Part shown: positions 12,898-21,271 of the stretch, in pieces
How positions within the stretch are numbered: position 1 is the first letter of the stretch
Layout: the number at the start of each line of letters is the position of its first letter
Origin: Clostridia bacterium
GTDB taxonomy: Bacteria > Bacillota > Clostridia > UBA1381
Length of the DNA stretch: 37,379 nt
Assembly: GCA_017404065.1 (NCBI GenBank)
Contig: JAFRDB010000067.1
Location: forward strand, 1 to 37,379
Direction of reading: 5' to 3'
Position numbers and translations under genes: made by a program
Notes under the pieces: generated by a model
The model's input: the letters and a program-made list of their open reading frames with translations, nothing else
Databases searched by the model: none
What the model was told of the DNA's origin: nothing

Positions 12898-14416
12898 TGC
12901 TCTTGGAGCATTGCTAAAAAAGAATTGTGGTGTTTTATCAGCAGCAACAGCATTTGGAAAGACTGTTGTTGGAGCAGCATTAGTGGCAAAACGTAAAATT
13001 AATACTTTGATTTTGGTACATAGATCAAATCTTTTAAAGCAGTGGAGAGATCAACTTGAAAAATTTTTAATCATTAACGAAGCTCCTCCCGTTGAATATA
13101 CACCGAAAGGGCGAAAAAGAAAAAAGAGTGTGATCGGACAATTTAGCGGAGTAAAACATGACTTGAGAGGTATAGTAGATGTTGCGGTCATGCAATCGCT
13201 TATCAGTGATAATGAAGTAAATGATATAGTGAAGAATTATGGAATGATTATTGTTGATGAGTGCCATCATGTGTCGGCATTCAGTTTTGAAAAGATCCTG
13301 AAAGAAGTAAATGCGAAATATGTTTATGGACTTACAGCTACACCTGTGAGACAGGACGGACATCAGCCTATAATATTTATGCAGTGTGGTAATATAGCAT
13401 ATAAAGCAGATAACAGAAAACGATCAGAACAGCAATCGTTTGAGCATTATATGTTGCCAAGATTTACTCCATTCAGGCATATAGACAGCAGGTTGTCAGA
13501 GATATATGCTGATATGGTCAAGGATGAACTTAGAAATGATATGATAGTAGATGATTGTAAATTGGTTTTAGCAGAAGGAAGAACGCCGATAATATTGACA
13601 GAGCGGACAAGGCATGTGGACATTCTCGCGGAAAAGTTAAATGGGTATAGTGTAATAAAGCTTGTTGGAGGTATGAGCAGAAGAAAAAATGATGAGACGA
13701 TCGGTAAGTTGAACTCTGTATCTCAAGACGAGAAGATTGTAATTATAGCAACAGGAAAATACGTGGGTGAAGGCTTTGACTTTCCTCGACTTGATACTCT
13801 GTTTCTTGCTATGCCGATCTCCTGGAAAGGGACACTTGCTCAATATGCGGGAAGACTTCATCGTGACTATGAAAACAAAAAAGAAGTAAGAATATATGAT
13901 TATATAGATATAAGTGTTCCGATGCTGGAGCGGATGTATCAAAAGAGGCTAATCGGTTACAGTAGTATCGGATATCGGACAAGGTGCGAGAATGAGCTTG
14001 AGAAAAGTGTAAGCCGTATTTTTGATAGCTCAAATTTTTTAGAGATGTTCATAACAGATGTAAGCTCAGCAAGCCGGGAGGTGTTTATTGTAAGTCCGTT
14101 TGTCTCAAAAAGAACAGTTTACAGATTACTGCCGTTTTTCGATTCGATAACAGGAAACAAAACTATACTTACAAGACCGGCAGAGGATTACAGCAATGAT
14201 ATAAACAGATCAAGAGTAGTAAGCTGCTTTAAGACTTTAGAGGATGCGGGCTTCATGCTTATGTTCAAATCGAAGATACATCAAAAGTTTGCTGTTATAG
14301 ATAAAAGAATAATATGGTACGGCAGCATTAATCTTTTAAGCTATGACAGCTCGGAGGAAAGCATAATGAGGCTGGAAAGCACAGGTATTGCTGAAGAGCT
14401 GCTTGATAGTTTATAA
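12872..14416 (+). CDS. SF2 DEAD-box-like helicase with C-terminal phospholipase-D-like domain
   Basis: About 514 residues from a GTG at 12872 (GAGG at 12862-12865); a longer TTG start at 12833 is possible but gives unnatural sequence. Motifs: REEQSDALGALL (Q-motif-like), SAATAFGKTVV (Walker A), LVHRSNLLKQW, VDECHH (DECH box), YGLTATPVR (motif III), GEGFDFPRLDTLFLA and QYAGRLHRDY (motif VI). The last ~150 residues have a PLD-like nuclease fold with HQKFAVID and YGSINLLS. This is the effector half of TOTE-like primase-helicase systems. It overlaps the primase ORF by 26 nt in a different frame. The linker usually found between the two parts is missing. Confidence 0.85.
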   Translation: MIIREEQSDALGALLKKNCGVLSAATAFGKTVVGAALVAKRKINTLILVHRSNLLKQWRDQLEKFLIINEAPPVEYTPKGRKRKKSVIGQFSGVKHDLRGIVDVAVMQSLISDNEVNDIVKNYGMIIVDECHHVSAFSFEKILKEVNAKYVYGLTATPVRQDGHQPIIFMQCGNIAYKADNRKRSEQQSFEHYMLPRFTPFRHIDSRLSEIYADMVKDELRNDMIVDDCKLVLAEGRTPIILTERTRHVDILAEKLNGYSVIKLVGGMSRRKNDETIGKLNSVSQDEKIVIIATGKYVGEGFDFPRLDTLFLAMPISWKGTLAQYAGRLHRDYENKKEVRIYDYIDISVPMLERMYQKRLIGYSSIGYRTRCENELEKSVSRIFDSSNFLEMFITDVSSASREVFIVSPFVSKRTVYRLLPFFDSITGNKTILTRPAEDYSNDINRSRVVSCFKTLEDAGFMLMFKSKIHQKFAVIDKRIIWYGSINLLSYDSSEESIMRLESTGIAEELLDSL

Positions 14417-14437
14417 AAATAGTATGTATAAAAAGTA

Positions 14438-14466
14438 TTGAAATAAAACCATTAATGTGATATACT
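14438..14466 (+). promoter_or_regulatory. Promoter of the AAA/PD-(D/E)XK gene
   Basis: TTGAAA (14438-14443), a 17-nt spacer and TATACT (14461-14466), 35 bp before the start codon. Confidence 0.75.
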
Positions 14467-14500
14467 CATATTATAAGAGACCGCATAGGAGGTGTCATGT

Positions 14501-16180
14501 ATGGCAGATAGAAAGATCGTAACTGTAGGATATGAGGATTTTAAAGAGGTCATAGATAAAAAGGTTTATTATGTTGATAAGACCATGCTTATCCATGATA
14601 TTATCAAAGCCAGCGGTAAAGTGAATCTCATTACGCGTCCGTGACGGTTTGGCAAGACGCTTAATTTGAGCATGCTCAAATATTTCTTTGACGTTAACGA
14701 AAAGGATAACGCCTATATATTTGATAGACTGAGAATTTCTGAGTGTTCTGATGAGTTTAAGAATTACCGCAATACTCATCCCGTGATCATGCTTTCTATG
14801 AAGGGCGGGAAGCAGCCGGATTTTAATATGGCGCTTGGCAGCCTATGCAATGAAGTGAGAAGACAGTATATAAAATATAGATATATAACGGATACGGATA
14901 GACTTGATGCAAAACTAAGAGAAGAGTATTTGAGAGTGTATTCATCATCAGAAGCAGATGCAGATTTGTTTAAGGAATCATTAAAGCTTTTATCAGAGTG
15001 TCTGGAACAATACTATGGTAAAAAGGCTATCATACTCATAGATGAATATGATGTACCGTTAGAGAATGCATATTTTTGAGGCTTTTATGATGAAATGATA
15101 GGATTTATAAGATCGCTGTTTGAATCAGCTCTTAAGACAAACAATTCACTAGAATTTGCCGTCATTACAGGATGCCTGAGACTATCAAAGGAAAGTATAT
15201 TTACAGGACTAAATAACCTTAAAGTAAATTCTATACTTGATCAGAGGTATGCTGAGTATTTCGGATTTGAAGAATCTGAGGTGAAGCAGCTGCTTGAATA
15301 CTATGATCTCGGAGAATACTTTGATACTGCGAAAGAATGGTATGACGGATATACCTTCGGCGATAAGGACATATATAATCCATGGAGTGTGATGAATTAT
15401 GTGGATCGTCTGCTAACTGAGAGTGATAAATATCCGAGAGCGGAGTGGGTGAACAGTAGTTCAAACAGCATTATCCGAAAGCTTGTAGAGGATGCAGATG
15501 CTGATGTAAGACAGGATGTAGAGACGCTTATGAACGGCGGCAGCGTAGAGGCATATCTTGATGAGACTGTGACATACGCTGATCTTGATAATAAAAGAAG
15601 CAATATGTGGAACTTTTTGTTCTTTACAGGCTACCTGAAGAAGATCGACTCCAAAAATATAGACGGGGACATACTATACACACTTGTTATCCCCAATAAA
15701 GAAATATATCTTTGCTACAGAAAGATAATCACAGCATATTTCGATGTTCAGAAGAGCAAAGTGGATAGGAGCGGATTATATAAAGCGTTGCTATCCCGTG
15801 ATGCGGACGGATTTGCTGAAATAATAACAGATCTGCTTAATGAGAGCATAAGCTTTTTTGACAGAGGAGAAAGCTTCTATCATGGGCTTTTGGCTGGACT
15901 TATGGGAAACAACAAGTACTATCGTCTTGAATCAAACCGTGAGATCGGAGACGGACGCTGTGACATTATACTTTATCATAGGAATAAGTTGGATAATGCA
16001 CTCATAATGGAGCTGAAAGTATGCAAGGATAGCGACGTTATTGAAAGAAAATGTATGGAAGCATTAAAGCAGATCAATGACAAGCATTACAGTAGAGAAG
16101 CTGAAAGCCGGGGATATCGGAATATCATTAAGTACGGTATAGCGTTTGATGAAAAAGCGTGCGGTGCAATATGCGAATAA
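14501..16180 (+). pseudogene. AAA-ATPase/PD-(D/E)XK nuclease family gene with two in-frame TGA codons
   Basis: The frame starts at ATG 14501 (AGGAGGTG at 14487-14494) and spans 559 codons of an AAA-ATPase-like (DUF1703-type) protein: VGYEDFKEVIDKKVYYVDKT, Walker A region ITRP-stop-RFGKT, Walker B IILIDEYDVPLENAYF, GCLRLSKESIFTGLNN sensor region, and a C-terminal nuclease domain (GDGRCDIILYHR...ALIMELKV). TGA interrupts it at 14642-14644, in the spot where relatives have Arg in RPRRFGKT, and at 15077-15079. Apart from these the frame is well preserved, so decay is recent. TGA is an ordinary stop elsewhere in the window (cotJB, cotJC), so recoding is unlikely. These ATPases are multicopy in gut Clostridia and their role is unsettled. 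Confidence 0.85.
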
Positions 16181-16330
16181 GTGTTCTCTTCTCTTGCGCA
16201 AAACAACCAATAATCTTTGAGTGAAACTATGCAAAACAAACAATAAAAAGTGTTTCTTTTTGTGCGCTTCGGTGAGCGAAACGCTTGCGTTTCGTAGGTG
16301 TGTCGCATAGCGACAAACACCGTCGCTTGT

Positions 16331-16390
16331 GAAGCGCTTGATAAGCTTAAGACGAAGCGTGTGATGGGAACGGGAATGAAGAAGAACTGA
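16331..16390 (+). pseudogene. Copy 2 of the cotJC 3' end
   Basis: GAAGCGCTTGA then TAAGCTTAAGACGAAGCG and GTGATGGGAACGGGAATGAA with GAAGAACTGA: this matches the cotJC terminus (11652-11724) almost perfectly apart from a 12-nt in-frame deletion, and keeps the stop codon. It encodes the same KLKTKRVMGTGMKKN ending. It has no start and is the displaced end of an older cotJC allele. Confidence 0.85.
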
Positions 16391-16403
16391 ATATGATCAT
16401 ACA

Positions 16404-16432
16404 GGGCGCGGTTTGCGCCCGGTTATTTTTTG
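16404..16432 (+). terminator. Terminator after cotJC scar copy 2
   Basis: GGGCGC(GG)...GCGCCC stem at about 16405-16420 followed by GGTTATTTTTTG, occupying the same relative place as the terminator behind the true cotJC end. Confidence 0.7.
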
Positions 16433-16512
16433 AGTGATCATATTGAAATATGGATGATTTTATGATATACTAATTAAAAACTAATAAAAATGTTGTATTT
16501 GAGGTTTGATTT

Positions 16513-17058
16513 ATGGAGAATATTCGGATATTAAAACGTGCAAAGCTATATATGACTGCGATGTCGGAGGGCATAAACCCTTTGACCGGAGAGTATGCGC
16601 CTGAGGGTGATAGCATATCCCAGCCGAGAATACAAAAGTGCTGTGAATATGTTGCCGATCTTATAGATAAGATGATAGCCAAACAGGAAAAGACACCGTT
16701 TGCTATTACCCCACAGCAGTGTTCACAGGTCAGATTATCGCAAACACCGATAGGTATAAGCGATTTGGCAAAAAGGATAAACGCTACAACACCCAAAAAC
16801 GTATCTGGAATTACAGGTACAAAAATAGCAAACTGGCTTGTTGATAACGGATATCTTTCTATTGAAACAACAAGAACAACTGAAACAAAGACTTATGTCC
16901 GTAATCGCAAGATTCTGAATGAGCGTTCGCGTGAGCTGGGAATTACAATGACACAAGGAACAAGGAAATCGACCGGCGAAGTATATGATAAGCTTCTTTA
17001 CAGTGAGAAGGCGCAAAAATTCATTTTAGACAATATTAATAAAATAGCGAACAATTGA
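16513..17058 (+). CDS. Unknown 181-residue protein, possible winged-helix DNA-binding
   Basis: I do not recognise the family with certainty. The N-terminal part has AMSEGINPLTGEYAPEGDSI, a segment type seen in several proteins linked to helicases and nucleic-acid enzymes, then helices (RIQKCCEYVADLIDKMIAKQ). The middle (IGISDLAKRIN...KNVSGITGTKIANWLVDNGY) reads like a helix-turn-helix or winged helix, and the C-terminus is basic and helical. There are no membrane segments. It is flanked by cotJC scar copies 2 and 3, so it is probably cargo of another insertion at this site. Confidence 0.55.
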   Translation: MENIRILKRAKLYMTAMSEGINPLTGEYAPEGDSISQPRIQKCCEYVADLIDKMIAKQEKTPFAITPQQCSQVRLSQTPIGISDLAKRINATTPKNVSGITGTKIANWLVDNGYLSIETTRTTETKTYVRNRKILNERSRELGITMTQGTRKSTGEVYDKLLYSEKAQKFILDNINKIANN

Positions 17059-17227
17059 TAATGGTTCATTCATAATCAGCATCTTTTTTTCTCCTTATAA
17101 GATTATCCCTGTTTGGCTCAAACCTCTATTGTATTTATTATATCATATAATCTCATAAAATCAAAAACAAAATTCAAAATTTTTGCTATTGTTTTAAATT
17201 TAGCTAAAAATATAAAAGAAAACCAAC

Positions 17228-17290
17228 CTGAAAAAGTGCTTCTTTTTTTGTGCGCTTGGCAGAAGCCCTTGACAAACTCAGGCAGCAATG
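17228..17290 (+). pseudogene. Copy 3 of the cotJC 3' end (most degenerate)
   Basis: CTGAAAAAGTGCTTCTTTTT (17228-17247) is followed by TGTGCGCTTGGCAGAAGCCC and TTGACAAACTCAGGCAGC, which match cotJC GCGCTTCGGGGAAGCACTTG and ACAAACTCCAGAGC. Past 17290 similarity fades. As in copies 1 and 2, the A/T-rich lead-in joins cotJC around the codons for QRFGEAL. Confidence 0.6.
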
Positions 17291-17421
17291 TGAGCGGCTC
17301 AAACGATTCCGGCTTCAGCGGCTAAGACTGATAGCCAAGATGTATTGCTGCGATCGGTTGGGCGCTGATCATGATTTTAAGTATAATAGGAGGTTGTAGT
17401 CATTAATGGAGGATAAAGCGT

Positions 17422-17471
17422 AGCATCGATAAAAAAATCCCGCAACAGCATCGATAAAAAAATCCCGCAAA
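17422..17471. repeat. Two tandem 25-nt units
   Basis: AGCATCGATAAAAAAATCCC-GCAAC repeats once directly (17422-17446, 17447-17471) with one difference at the end. Each contains ATCGAT. No gene overlaps. Confidence 0.75.
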
Positions 17472-17476
17472 TCGGA

Positions 17477-17505
17477 TTGATTTTCTTGCCTAAATATGCT
17501 AAAAT
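17477..17505 (+). promoter_or_regulatory. Promoter upstream of the nitroreductase cluster
   Basis: TTGATT (17477-17482), a 17-nt spacer and TAAAAT (17500-17505). Confidence 0.55.
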
Positions 17506-17638
17506 ATTAAGAGTGAGCTGTAGTTAAATGCTTAAGTGTACAGGAGGAAGATGTAATGTCAGCTGATACCATACACGAGCGCGGAGGATGCCGTATTTAA
17601 AGCATTGAGAGTGGAATAAATAAAGGAGGAACAAAATC

Positions 17639-18160
17639 ATGAATGCATTTTTAGACTTAGCAAATGACCGGTATTCGGTACGAAAATTTGAGGGCGGCGA
17701 GGTGCCGCAGGCGGATGTTGATAAGGTGATCGAGGCGGGGATCTGCGCGCCTATGGCGGTGAATTGTCAGCCGTTTAAAATCTGGGTTATAAAGAGCGCG
17801 GAAGCAAAAGAAAAGCTGCTGTCATGCACAAAGATGCAGTTCATCGCGCCGGCGGATGTTATCTTCATGATCGGCTCAAAGGCTGATGAAGCTTGGGTAA
17901 GACCGTTTGATAATAAAAACTCTGCTGATGTTGACGCGTCCATCGTTACAACGCAGATGATGCTTGAGATACATGATCTGGGCTACGGCTCTACATGGAT
18001 AGGGCATTTCGATGTAAACAAGGTAAAGGATCTGTTCCCGGAGACAAAGGCTTATGACCTGATCGCGCTGCTGCCGATGGGTAGGATCGCGGCGGATTGT
18101 GAGCCGTCGCCCAGGCATAAGGAATACAGGAGCAGGGATGAGCTTGTAAAGGTTCTGTGA
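17639..18160 (+). CDS. Nitroreductase family flavoprotein
   Basis: 173 residues, a short nitroreductase-like FMN enzyme that reduces nitro compounds or quinone-like acceptors using NAD(P)H. Visible hallmarks: the RYSVRKF N-terminal FMN-phosphate motif, ICAPMAVNCQPFKIWVI, the central DVDASIVTTQMMLEIHDLGYGSTWIG dimer/FMN segment and the GYGSTWIGHFD loop, then ALLPMGRIA. The start at ATG 17639 follows AAAGGAGGAAC. It overlaps the phosphodiesterase gene as TGATG, so they form an operon. The substrate is unknown. Confidence 0.9.
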   Translation: MNAFLDLANDRYSVRKFEGGEVPQADVDKVIEAGICAPMAVNCQPFKIWVIKSAEAKEKLLSCTKMQFIAPADVIFMIGSKADEAWVRPFDNKNSADVDASIVTTQMMLEIHDLGYGSTWIGHFDVNKVKDLFPETKAYDLIALLPMGRIAADCEPSPRHKEYRSRDELVKVL

Positions 18161-18828
18161 TGAAGATAGCTGTTTTGTCGGACACACACGGGTGTTTGCG
18201 CTCTGAGGTCAGGGAAATAATAGATGGCTGTGATGCGGTTATACATGGCGGTGACATCAATTCGCAATCGGTGCTTGATGAAATAAGGCGCACAGCGGGC
18301 GAGAGCAAGCCTGTATTTGTGGTGCGCGGCAATAATGATAAGGAATGGGCCAAGCAGCTTCCGGTAACGCTTGAATTTAAGCTGGATGGCAAGAGCTTCT
18401 TCCTCGTGCATAATAAAAGGGATATCCCGGCAGACATCAAAGCCGATATTGTTATTTTCGGGCACACACACAAATACTATGAGGAAGATGTGGACGGCTC
18501 TTTATGGCTGAATCCGGGCAGCTGCGGCAAACGCAGGTTTTCTATGCCGGTGACGATGGCAATGCTTGATATATCGGATGCCGGAACAATGGTAACAAGA
18601 ATAGATATCGAAAACGGCGTTCCGGCGGTAAGCATCCCGGACGGTGACAGAATGAGCGTTATTGGACGTATTATAAAGCTAATGGACAAGGGAATGGATA
18701 CCGGAGCAATAGCGGCGAAGCTGAAAACGGATAAAGCCTTTGTCGATCAGGTCGCAATGATAAAGGTCACGCATCCGGGAGTTGACGCGGAAGGAATACT
18801 AAACAAAATGGAAGCAAACAGGAGGTAA
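18160..18828 (+). CDS. YfcE/MJ0936-type metallophosphoesterase
   Basis: 222 residues. The first ~155 are a calcineurin-like phosphoesterase of the YfcE group: MKIAVLSDTHG (metal-binding D-x-H), HGGD, VRGNND (GNxD), LVHNK and FGHTHKYYEE (GHTH) with LNPGS. Metal-dependent phosphodiesterase activity is expected. The last ~60 residues (MSVIGRIIKLMDKGMDTGAI onward) form a helical, winged-helix-like extension not present in E. coli YfcE. The ATG at 18160 overlaps the previous stop. Confidence 0.9.
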   Translation: MKIAVLSDTHGCLRSEVREIIDGCDAVIHGGDINSQSVLDEIRRTAGESKPVFVVRGNNDKEWAKQLPVTLEFKLDGKSFFLVHNKRDIPADIKADIVIFGHTHKYYEEDVDGSLWLNPGSCGKRRFSMPVTMAMLDISDAGTMVTRIDIENGVPAVSIPDGDRMSVIGRIIKLMDKGMDTGAIAAKLKTDKAFVDQVAMIKVTHPGVDAEGILNKMEANRR

Positions 18829-18834
18829 ATTGTC

Positions 18835-19176
18835 ATGCCATTTATTGATGCAAAGATCACTACGGCGTTAACGCCGGAAAAAAAGGAAAGGATAAAGTCG
18901 GAGCTTGGAATCGCTGTTACAGCGCTAAATAAGACGGAAGCCTATCTTATGGTAGGGATAGAGGACAACTATGATCTGTGGTTTAGCGGCAAAAAGCTTG
19001 ATAAGGGCGCGTATATATCCGTAAGCCTTTTCGGGAATGCGGTGCCTGACGCATACGATAAGATGACAGGACTTATCTGCGATATATTGAAAAAGGAGCT
19101 TGGCATACCCGGCAACGCCGTGTATGTGACATACCACCCTATAACTGATTGGGGCTGGAACGGTCATAATTTCTGA
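18835..19176 (+). CDS. MIF-like tautomerase superfamily protein
   Basis: 113 residues, the exact size of macrophage-migration-inhibitory-factor homologues. It has Met-Pro at the start (Pro1 is the catalytic base after Met removal), followed by FIDAKITTAL, a central LMVGIEDNYDLWFSG, and the C-terminal VYVTYHPITDWGWNGHNF typical of MIF. Phenylpyruvate/dopachrome tautomerase activity is possible. AGGAGG at 18822-18827 precedes the ATG at 18835, 6 nt after the phosphoesterase stop, so it is in the same operon. Confidence 0.9.
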   Translation: MPFIDAKITTALTPEKKERIKSELGIAVTALNKTEAYLMVGIEDNYDLWFSGKKLDKGAYISVSLFGNAVPDAYDKMTGLICDILKKELGIPGNAVYVTYHPITDWGWNGHNF

Positions 19177-19186
19177 CGGTGCGAAG

Positions 19187-19567
19187 ATGAGAGAGATACT
19201 TAGAATACATATCAATATAAACAAAATACACGAGCTGAAAGCGGGCGATAAAACGCTTCGTATGGTTTTGTTTGACGGCTACTGCGACAGCGATCTGTTC
19301 AATGGCAATATCATGGATGGCGGCTGTGATATGCAGCTCATAGGAGATCATACGCAAATGTCGGCCCGATATATGCTTGAGGGTACGGACTGTGAGGGTA
19401 AGCCCTGTAAATTATTCATAGAAAACAACAATGCAGGTGATGGTGAAGCGGCAGAGACCAAGCCGGTGATATATACCGACAGCGATGCGTTAAAATGGCT
19501 TGAGACTGCCGAGCTTAGCGGTAGGATCATACAAGGCGGGAAGCTGATGATCGGCATATATCAGTAG
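19187..19567 (+). CDS. DUF3237-like protein
   Basis: 126 residues, probably a single beta-barrel of the DUF3237 type. LFNGNIMDGGCDMQLIG, ARYMLEGTDCEGKPCKLFIENN and TDSDALKWLETAELSGRIIQ resemble the family pattern of a substrate barrel with a terminal strand. The ribosome site is weak. It follows the tautomerase by 10 bp and may be the last operon gene. The reaction is unknown. Confidence 0.6.
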   Translation: MREILRIHININKIHELKAGDKTLRMVLFDGYCDSDLFNGNIMDGGCDMQLIGDHTQMSARYMLEGTDCEGKPCKLFIENNNAGDGEAAETKPVIYTDSDALKWLETAELSGRIIQGGKLMIGIYQ

Positions 19568-19624
19568 GATATTCCTTGACGCCTGCTGCATTTTGCTACA
19601 GGTCTTGTATACAAGGGAGGAATT

Positions 19625-19827
19625 ATGATGAATAAGCGTTTTTATCCTGCTGTTTCCCATGAAGAAAATCTGACTACAGGTATTCTTTTATGCGGAAAAA
19701 TGACGCTATGGTAGAAATGACTTTGCCGGACAAAGCGACTATATACGCGTCAAAATGGCTGTATCTACCGGACAAGAATCTGTTGCAGCAAAAGCTTAAA
19801 CAATGGATAGAGGAGGAGAATGAATGA
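19625..19827 (+). pseudogene. Remnant of a DUF1016/YhcG-type PD-(D/E)XK nuclease gene
   Basis: The first frame reads MMNKRFY then NLTTGILLCGK, and after a run of five A's (19696-19700) the frame shifts by one base to NDAMVEMTLPDKATIYASKW, then LYLPDKNLLQQKLKQWIEE and a stop at 19825-19827. Together this is the C-terminal tail of DUF1016/YhcG-type proteins (GILLCxxKNDxxVE...IYASKYxLYLP). The large N-terminal and catalytic part is absent, so only a frameshifted tail remains. The stop overlaps the start of the GTPase gene. Confidence 0.6.
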
Positions 19828-20960
19828 CATACGATGCGGCAAAAGTAGTTCAGGATACTATGAATGCGATCGCTGAAAAGATCAAAAATCTTCAAACGTT
19901 GAACATAATAGTAGCCGGAAAAACAGGAGTAGGTAAGGGAACACTTATAAACGCTGTGTTTAAAGAGAAGCTTGCAGAAACCGGAATTGGAAAACCGGTT
20001 ACTCAACACATGCGTAAAATCACAAAAAAAGGCATACCGCTTGCAATTTATGATACTCGCGGCTTTGAATTAGGAAGGGATGTACAAAATGAAGTTAAGA
20101 AGGAGATCGTTGATATAATCAATAAGGGGATATCCTCAAGAGATATCAATGAAACTGTCCATTGTATTTGGTATTGTATAAATACCGCATCTAATCGCGT
20201 TGAACCGGAAGAGATCGAGTGGATAAAGGAAATATCTAAGTATAATCAGGTTACGCAAGTACCGATCATCATTGTATTAACACAATCTTTTTCTAAGAAA
20301 AGAGCCGAGGAGCTGCGTCAAGTATTATTAAATGAGAATTTAGATGTGGTTCAGATAGTTAGTGTTCTTGCAGAAGATTATGAGATCGATGACGGTGTTG
20401 TGATACCGTCTTATGGATTGGATGTGCTTATTCATGTGATGGGGGAAACCTTGCCGGATGAGCTTTTTGATACATTGCAAAATGTTCAGATAGCGAATCT
20501 GGCTGAAAAGAAAAAAAGAGCTCAGGCGGCGATTGCGGCGGCAACGTTGGCAGCTGCGAGCGAAGGAGCTGCGCCTATCCCGTTCGCTGATGCAGCATTG
20601 CTTATTCCAACACAGCTTTCAATGATCGCGACCATTACAGTGATATTTGGTTTTGATGTGAATACCAGTGTTTTGACCGCATTTCTGACATCAACATTGG
20701 GTGCGGGCGGCGCTACCTTGCTTGGCAGAAGCATAGTTTCCAATTTGGCGAAGCTTGTTCCCGGAGCGGGTACTGTTTTTGGAGCAGCAATATCTGCAAG
20801 CACCGCGGGCGTAATAACAGCGGCATTGGGCGAAGCATATACCGGTATCATGACATTGGTGTTCAACGGTGAAATGAGAATTGATGAATTAGCAACTAAA
20901 AGAGGACGAGAGCTAATGGCTGACTTGTTTAAGGGCAGATTAAAGGCAAACAGAAAATAA
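19824..20960 (+). CDS. GTPase with membrane-associated C-terminal domain (DUF697-like)
   Basis: 378 residues. The N-terminal 180 residues are a TRAFAC-type GTPase: P-loop GKTGVGKGT (~33-41), switch/G2 Thr in GKPVTQHM, G3 DTRGF, and a hydrophobic VPIIIVLTQS where the G4 (T/NKxD-like) strand ends. The C-terminal half is alanine/glycine-rich, with amphipathic or membrane helices (AAIAAATLAAASEGAAPIPF; LSMIATITVIFGF; ASTAGVITAALGEAY), similar to DUF697-linked GTPases. It probably acts at the membrane. The start at 19824 has GAGGAGG upstream and overlaps the nuclease remnant. The biological role is not known. Confidence 0.8.
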   Translation: MTYDAAKVVQDTMNAIAEKIKNLQTLNIIVAGKTGVGKGTLINAVFKEKLAETGIGKPVTQHMRKITKKGIPLAIYDTRGFELGRDVQNEVKKEIVDIINKGISSRDINETVHCIWYCINTASNRVEPEEIEWIKEISKYNQVTQVPIIIVLTQSFSKKRAEELRQVLLNENLDVVQIVSVLAEDYEIDDGVVIPSYGLDVLIHVMGETLPDELFDTLQNVQIANLAEKKKRAQAAIAAATLAAASEGAAPIPFADAALLIPTQLSMIATITVIFGFDVNTSVLTAFLTSTLGAGGATLLGRSIVSNLAKLVPGAGTVFGAAISASTAGVITAALGEAYTGIMTLVFNGEMRIDELATKRGRELMADLFKGRLKANRK

Positions 20961-20974
20961 CGGGAGGTAAATGC

Positions 20975-21271
20975 ATGAGCACAAATAAAAGACAGAGGAT
21001 ATGTCAGTGCTGCGGAATGCCGCTCGAGGATGGGATCCTCGGCAGAAACGTGGACGGAACGCTAAGCGAGGATTATTGTCAATGGTGCTATGTCGACGGA
21101 AAGTACACATATACCGATATGGACAAAATGATCGATATATGTGTTGTGCATATAGTAAATGAGAGCTTTACCGAGGATCAGGCTCGCGCATATCTGAAAC
21201 AGCTGCTTCCGACTCTGGATTATTGGAAAAACAAAAAAGTTGGTGATCATAAGTATGGTAAAATCGGTTGA
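20975..21271 (+). CDS. Putative zinc-ribbon domain protein
   Basis: 98 residues of the short zinc-ribbon family often annotated as transcriptional-regulator-associated: CQCCGMPLEDG...GRNVDGTLSEDYCQWCYVDG with a C-x2-C...C-x2-C metal site, followed by helices (DMDKMIDICVVHIV; EDQARAYLKQLLPTLDYWK). The ATG at 20975 (GGGAGGTAA upstream) lies 14 bp after the GTPase. It overlaps the next gene by 17 nt. Confidence 0.8.
   Translation: MSTNKRQRICQCCGMPLEDGILGRNVDGTLSEDYCQWCYVDGKYTYTDMDKMIDICVVHIVNESFTEDQARAYLKQLLPTLDYWKNKKVGDHKYGKIG

Larger units (their letters stand above)
16181..16512. other. Spacer holding cotJC scar copy 2 and hairpins
   Basis: No intact gene. It contains AAAAAGTGTTTCTTTTTGTG at 16246-16265 followed by CGCTTCGG, then about 55 nt of inserted palindromic sequence (GAAACGC/GCGTTTC, GGTGT/ACACC stems), then the copy of the cotJC end described below, and a hairpin GGGCGC/GCGCCC (16405-16420) with a T-rich tail. 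Confidence 0.7.
17059..17638. other. 580-bp spacer with cotJC scar copy 3 and tandem repeat
   Basis: No convincing gene. It holds scar copy 3 (17228-17290), a 25-nt tandem repeat (17422-17471), and a plausible promoter for the downstream nitroreductase. Confidence 0.6.

Noticed and set aside
14642..15079. TGA as a sense codon
   Set aside because: TGA terminates cotJB, cotJC, the nitroreductase and others at expected family lengths, so a recoded TGA is not supported.
11772..17471. Short tandem repeats as CRISPR arrays
   Set aside because: Only two units each with no spacers and no cas genes.
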